Assembly: GCA_036583965.1 (NCBI GenBank)
Contig: JAZBQD010000014.1
Span: forward strand, 3,424,191-3,488,190
Source: Prunella strophiata
Taxonomy: Eukaryota > Chordata > Aves > Passeriformes > Prunellidae
Direction of reading: 5' to 3'
Length of the DNA stretch: 64,000 bases
Position 1 is the stretch's first letter. The number at the start of each line of letters is the position of its first letter. Made by a program: the position numbers and the translations under genes. The notes below the pieces were generated by a model. It was given only the letters and a program-made list of their open reading frames with translations. It made no database searches and had not been told where the DNA came from. Below, one piece after another: positions 61,447 through 64,000 of this stretch.

Positions 61447-61473
<27 letters not shown>
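61447..61473. repeat. Poly(T) tract, 27 nt
   Basis: Twenty-seven consecutive T, with a shorter T run (61396-61407) just before it. Mononucleotide repeat between two putative conserved elements. Confidence 0.88.
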
Positions 61474-61539
61474 CCCCACAGTGGGTTTTATGTGCTTTAA
61501 TTGGAGTAGGGGAGAAGCCTGGCTTTGGCTGTCAGTCCT

Positions 61540-62130
61540 GTGTGTGTAAGTGCTATTTCCTGGTATGGCAAGGGAGAAAGATAACCAGTGTCTTTTGATT
61601 AATCAAGTGTTAATGTATACGCAGCTGTCTTTATGTTAAACGCGTCACGGTGCACTTTGTTTCTTTTAATGCTGATCATTTACAGTGAGCCTGTACAGTA
61701 TATGTGCCTGGAAGGAGAGCAATTGTTATACAACTCCTTAATCCCGACCATGATTAAAACCCCTTTTGTTCCCCCCTCCCTGCATTACTCCAGCCTATCA
61801 TCTTCTCTGAGAAATCATTTGGCAAGTAGAAACATGTGTATTTTAAGAGAATAACTCCTTTCTAAGCATCAGTTCTGCTTTTGTTCTGCTTTTAGAACTG
61901 AGGTTTTTTTGCATTTCAACGTACAGTGCCGTTCACAAGGCGTAGGAGGGTCAGAGCCATTTTTTGAGTGAATAAGGTATAACTGAAATATGATGTATGC
62001 AGCTACCATGACTCCCACAGCAATTTCCCAGATTGTTTGTTTAGTGGGAGCACACTTCCACGCAGGGGTTGGTCAGTGGCAGTCGTGTGAGAAATGACGA
62101 AGGGCATGCAAAGTCTCACAGTGTGAAATT
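61540..62130. promoter_or_regulatory. Putative conserved non-coding element O2
   Basis: Contains TTGATTAATCAAG at about 61597-61609, a near-palindromic homeodomain dimer (TAATCA/TGATTA). Also present are GTTAAACGCGTCACGG near 61635-61650 (three CpGs, with MluI-type ACGCGT) and isolated CpGs near 61746, 61920, 61930, 61941, 62060, 62085 and 62098. No repeat and no domain-bearing frame. Enhancer-like; inferred. Confidence 0.36.
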
Positions 62131-62330
62131 CCACGTTGCACTGAGTGTCTACCAGGGGGAATCCTTGGGAATTTTGGAGGTGAGGGCCGTGGCAGATCCA
62201 GAGAGAAATGTGCAGGAGGACAGGGGGGCTGGTGCTTAGATCCTGGGGAGAGGCCGGGGATTGACAGTCTGCTTCATGTGGAGACCAGCAGTTAATGTGG
62301 TCTTGTTGAAACTTGAAACAGCTCTATTAG
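62131..62330. other. Spacer, nothing recognised
   Basis: Mixed sequence between two putative elements, with no frame or repeat of note. Confidence 0.4.
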
Positions 62331-62900
62331 TAGCTTGATTGGGGAAAGGAGAGGAGACCAAAAGTAAACAAAAATGTGCGGTCTGGAGATGGGCTTAATT
62401 GTGCACAATGCATCTTGCCTCTGTGCAGCTTATTCTAATCACTCCAAATGGCAACACACGCACTCACACACACAAATTTGATCTGCTCAAGCAGATAAAA
62501 CTGCTATGTGTATAATACTGCCAGGCTAGGAGGAAAAAAAAAAATGGACATCTGTTTAACAATTCTCTATTGTAGACAGGATCATAGAAACACTGTTGCC
62601 TGCCTGTCGTGTTCAATCAAAATGAATAAAATGCTGATTTAAAAAGAGAAAAGAAATCAGGCAGAAGACCACCTCAAAGTATTTGCTTACACTATTTTTT
62701 TTTTTGTTCTCATTTCGGCAGCAAATGAGGAAGGGGAATCCCAGGGGCCAGAGGAGGTTTCAGAACAGTGGAGGGAAGATATTTGTTTTGTTTGGGTATT
62801 TATCCTCAGCGCAGCCGAGAGAGGCGTACAGCAGTCGGAACTAATTGTGGCTCACTCAGGAAAGTCTTCATTAGCACTTGCCACACATGGTTACCAGATG
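62331..62900. promoter_or_regulatory. Putative conserved non-coding element O3
   Basis: AT-rich block with GGGCTTAATTGTGC near 62391-62404, GCTTATTCTAATCACTCC near 62428-62445, AAATTTGATCTGC near 62475 and GGAACTAATTGTGGC near 62837-62851. CpGs are kept near 62379, 62459, 62608, 62716, 62811, 62816, 62825 and 62836. Regulatory role inferred from composition. Confidence 0.33.
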
Positions 62901-64000
62901 TGCTGAAGAAGGGGTGGGAGGAGGGAGGAAAGGCTATGTGGAGAATGGGCTACATACTTAAACCTAATAATCTGTCTTTTGTTTTCAGGTCCATTGTGTT
63001 GGGGAGGGGAAGAATGGGGAGAGGGAGAAACCCTGGCTGCTTTTTGAAGCAGCCAGTTCCTCCTAGCTGAATGGCATTCCTTGTGCTCCCAGGGAGGAAG
63101 AAGCCCTCAATCATGGCCAAGTAAAGAGGGATTTATGCATTTATTTATTTATTTAAGGGCTGTCAGTGAACTATTATTCCACTGAACTCAGCTGAAAGCA
63201 TTTGGACACCCAAACTGGTGAAGCACTATCTTTCTGAGCAGGCTGTGAATTGGAGCTGGGGTGGGGATTTCTGTGAGTTTATAGGTTCCCAGAGTTTCAG
63301 TGGGGCTGTTCAACTTCAGCAGCAGCATCTCTGCTCACGTGTACTTTGCCAGTGAGTGAGAGATGCAGTCAGGAAAGCCAAGTCCAGCAGGAAGGCAGGA
63401 GCAGCTCTGTGCTCCTGGTAGTCACCCTGAGGTTGCTCAGAGGTTTAACCTTCTGCCTGTTGCTATTGAAACAAATTAAGCAGCTCCTCCATGCATAGTG
63501 GAGAGTTGTCTTGCTGCTGCAGACCAAATCCTGGCCTCGCTGCTCACAGGGGTGGTTTTCACAGGAACCACTGCTAATTTTACTGCAGATGTTGACAGAA
63601 ATTTTGCTGGTTGCTTCTTAGGAATAAAACACCCTTCTTCTAATTTTGGTCATCTGCAGGGGGACCCTGTGTTACCCTGCCATCTCCCCCTGTTTCAGCA
63701 GCTTCTTCCCCTCTCACAGTCAGTCCCTGCAGTGCTTCCCACAAGGTGAACTTCTTTTATGCTGTGCTTGGAGGCCTCCTTTCCTCCTGTACTCCCCTCT
63801 CCATTCCAGGGGTAGGAGGACATCACTGTGTCTGCATGACAGGGCTTGGATGACTCTCCAAGGTCTGAATAATCAGGGCTGAAGGTTTAATTATGGCACT
63901 ACACATGATAGCCACAAGATTTGTCACTCTGGTCATGTGAAAGAACAGCACTAGATGAACTTCTACTAATTAAGCACTCTGTTTCTCTTCCTTCTCAAAA
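62901..64000. other. Unique non-coding sequence, no gene seen
   Basis: Ordinary sequence with a short (TTTA)n tract listed separately. Frames of up to 100 codons show no domain. Nothing recognised up to the window edge. Confidence 0.5.
63136..63155 (+). repeat. (TTTA)n short tandem repeat
   Basis: About four TTTA units around ATTTATTTATTTATTTAAG. Confidence 0.8.

Noticed and set aside
1..64000. Endogenous retrovirus or solo LTR
   Set aside because: I saw no LTR pair, primer-binding site, polypurine tract or retroviral motif. A diverged solo LTR could be missed by eye.
1..64000. tRNA, rRNA, known microRNA or CRISPR array
   Set aside because: No tRNA B-box with a cloverleaf, no rRNA segment, no mature microRNA sequence I recognise, and no regularly spaced direct repeats.

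Overview
This is vertebrate, almost certainly avian, non-coding nuclear DNA. The main evidence is the repeat content: every interspersed repeat I can recognise is a CR1-type LINE. Two fragments show the CR1 3' end, and one of these closes with the ATTCTGTG-type tail. I see no Alu, B1, L1, MIR, bacterial gene or plasmid feature. The CR1 3' fragment at 55281-55739 resembles the abundant songbird CR1 subfamilies, so a passerine is my best guess, but only a guess. Recognised CR1 covers roughly 4% of the window, which fits a bird genome.

I could not support any protein-coding exon of a host gene. The longest stop-free frames (about 203, 190 and 176 codons) lie in locally GC-richer sequence and show no domain, repeat or splice context I recognise. 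The window reads as an intergenic 'gene desert' or a very large intron.

Layout. 0-15 kb is unique sequence with three stretches that look like conserved non-coding elements (about 1.74-2.44, 6.85-7.47 and 10.9-11.26 kb) and a weaker one near 11.7-12.2 kb. 15-18.3 kb is a small rearranged patch: a decayed CR1 reverse-transcriptase relic with an internal 34-bp tandem duplication, then a roughly 290-bp segment duplicated about 1.8 kb downstream, with an AT-rich expansion in only one copy. 18.3-31.6 kb is mostly featureless apart from low-complexity A/T tracts, one of which (25.75-25.88 kb) can fold back on itself. 31.6-33.83 kb is the densest run of putative regulatory sequence and ends at a pure run of 53 T. 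37.5, 43.7-44.0, 46.2-46.8 and 55.3-55.7 kb hold further CR1 fragments. The 46 kb fragment is an old reverse-transcriptase relic on the minus strand in which the usual motif order can still be followed. 44.8-45.3, 48.6-49.6, 53.3-53.6, 58.7-59.0 and 60.95-62.9 kb are further putative conserved elements.

If the non-coding reading is right, the window's job is regulatory: clusters of AT-rich homeodomain-type sites (TAATTA/TTAATT), octamer and SOX-like motifs and retained CpGs, spread over tens of kilobases, are what is expected around a developmental transcription-factor gene outside the window. I cannot name that gene. All calls of conservation are inferred from composition and await alignment. 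I found no convincing new biological system. The most unusual items are the mosaic duplication at 15.9-18.0 kb, the CpG-retaining hairpin at 49.47-49.50 kb and the element cluster at 32-33.8 kb.
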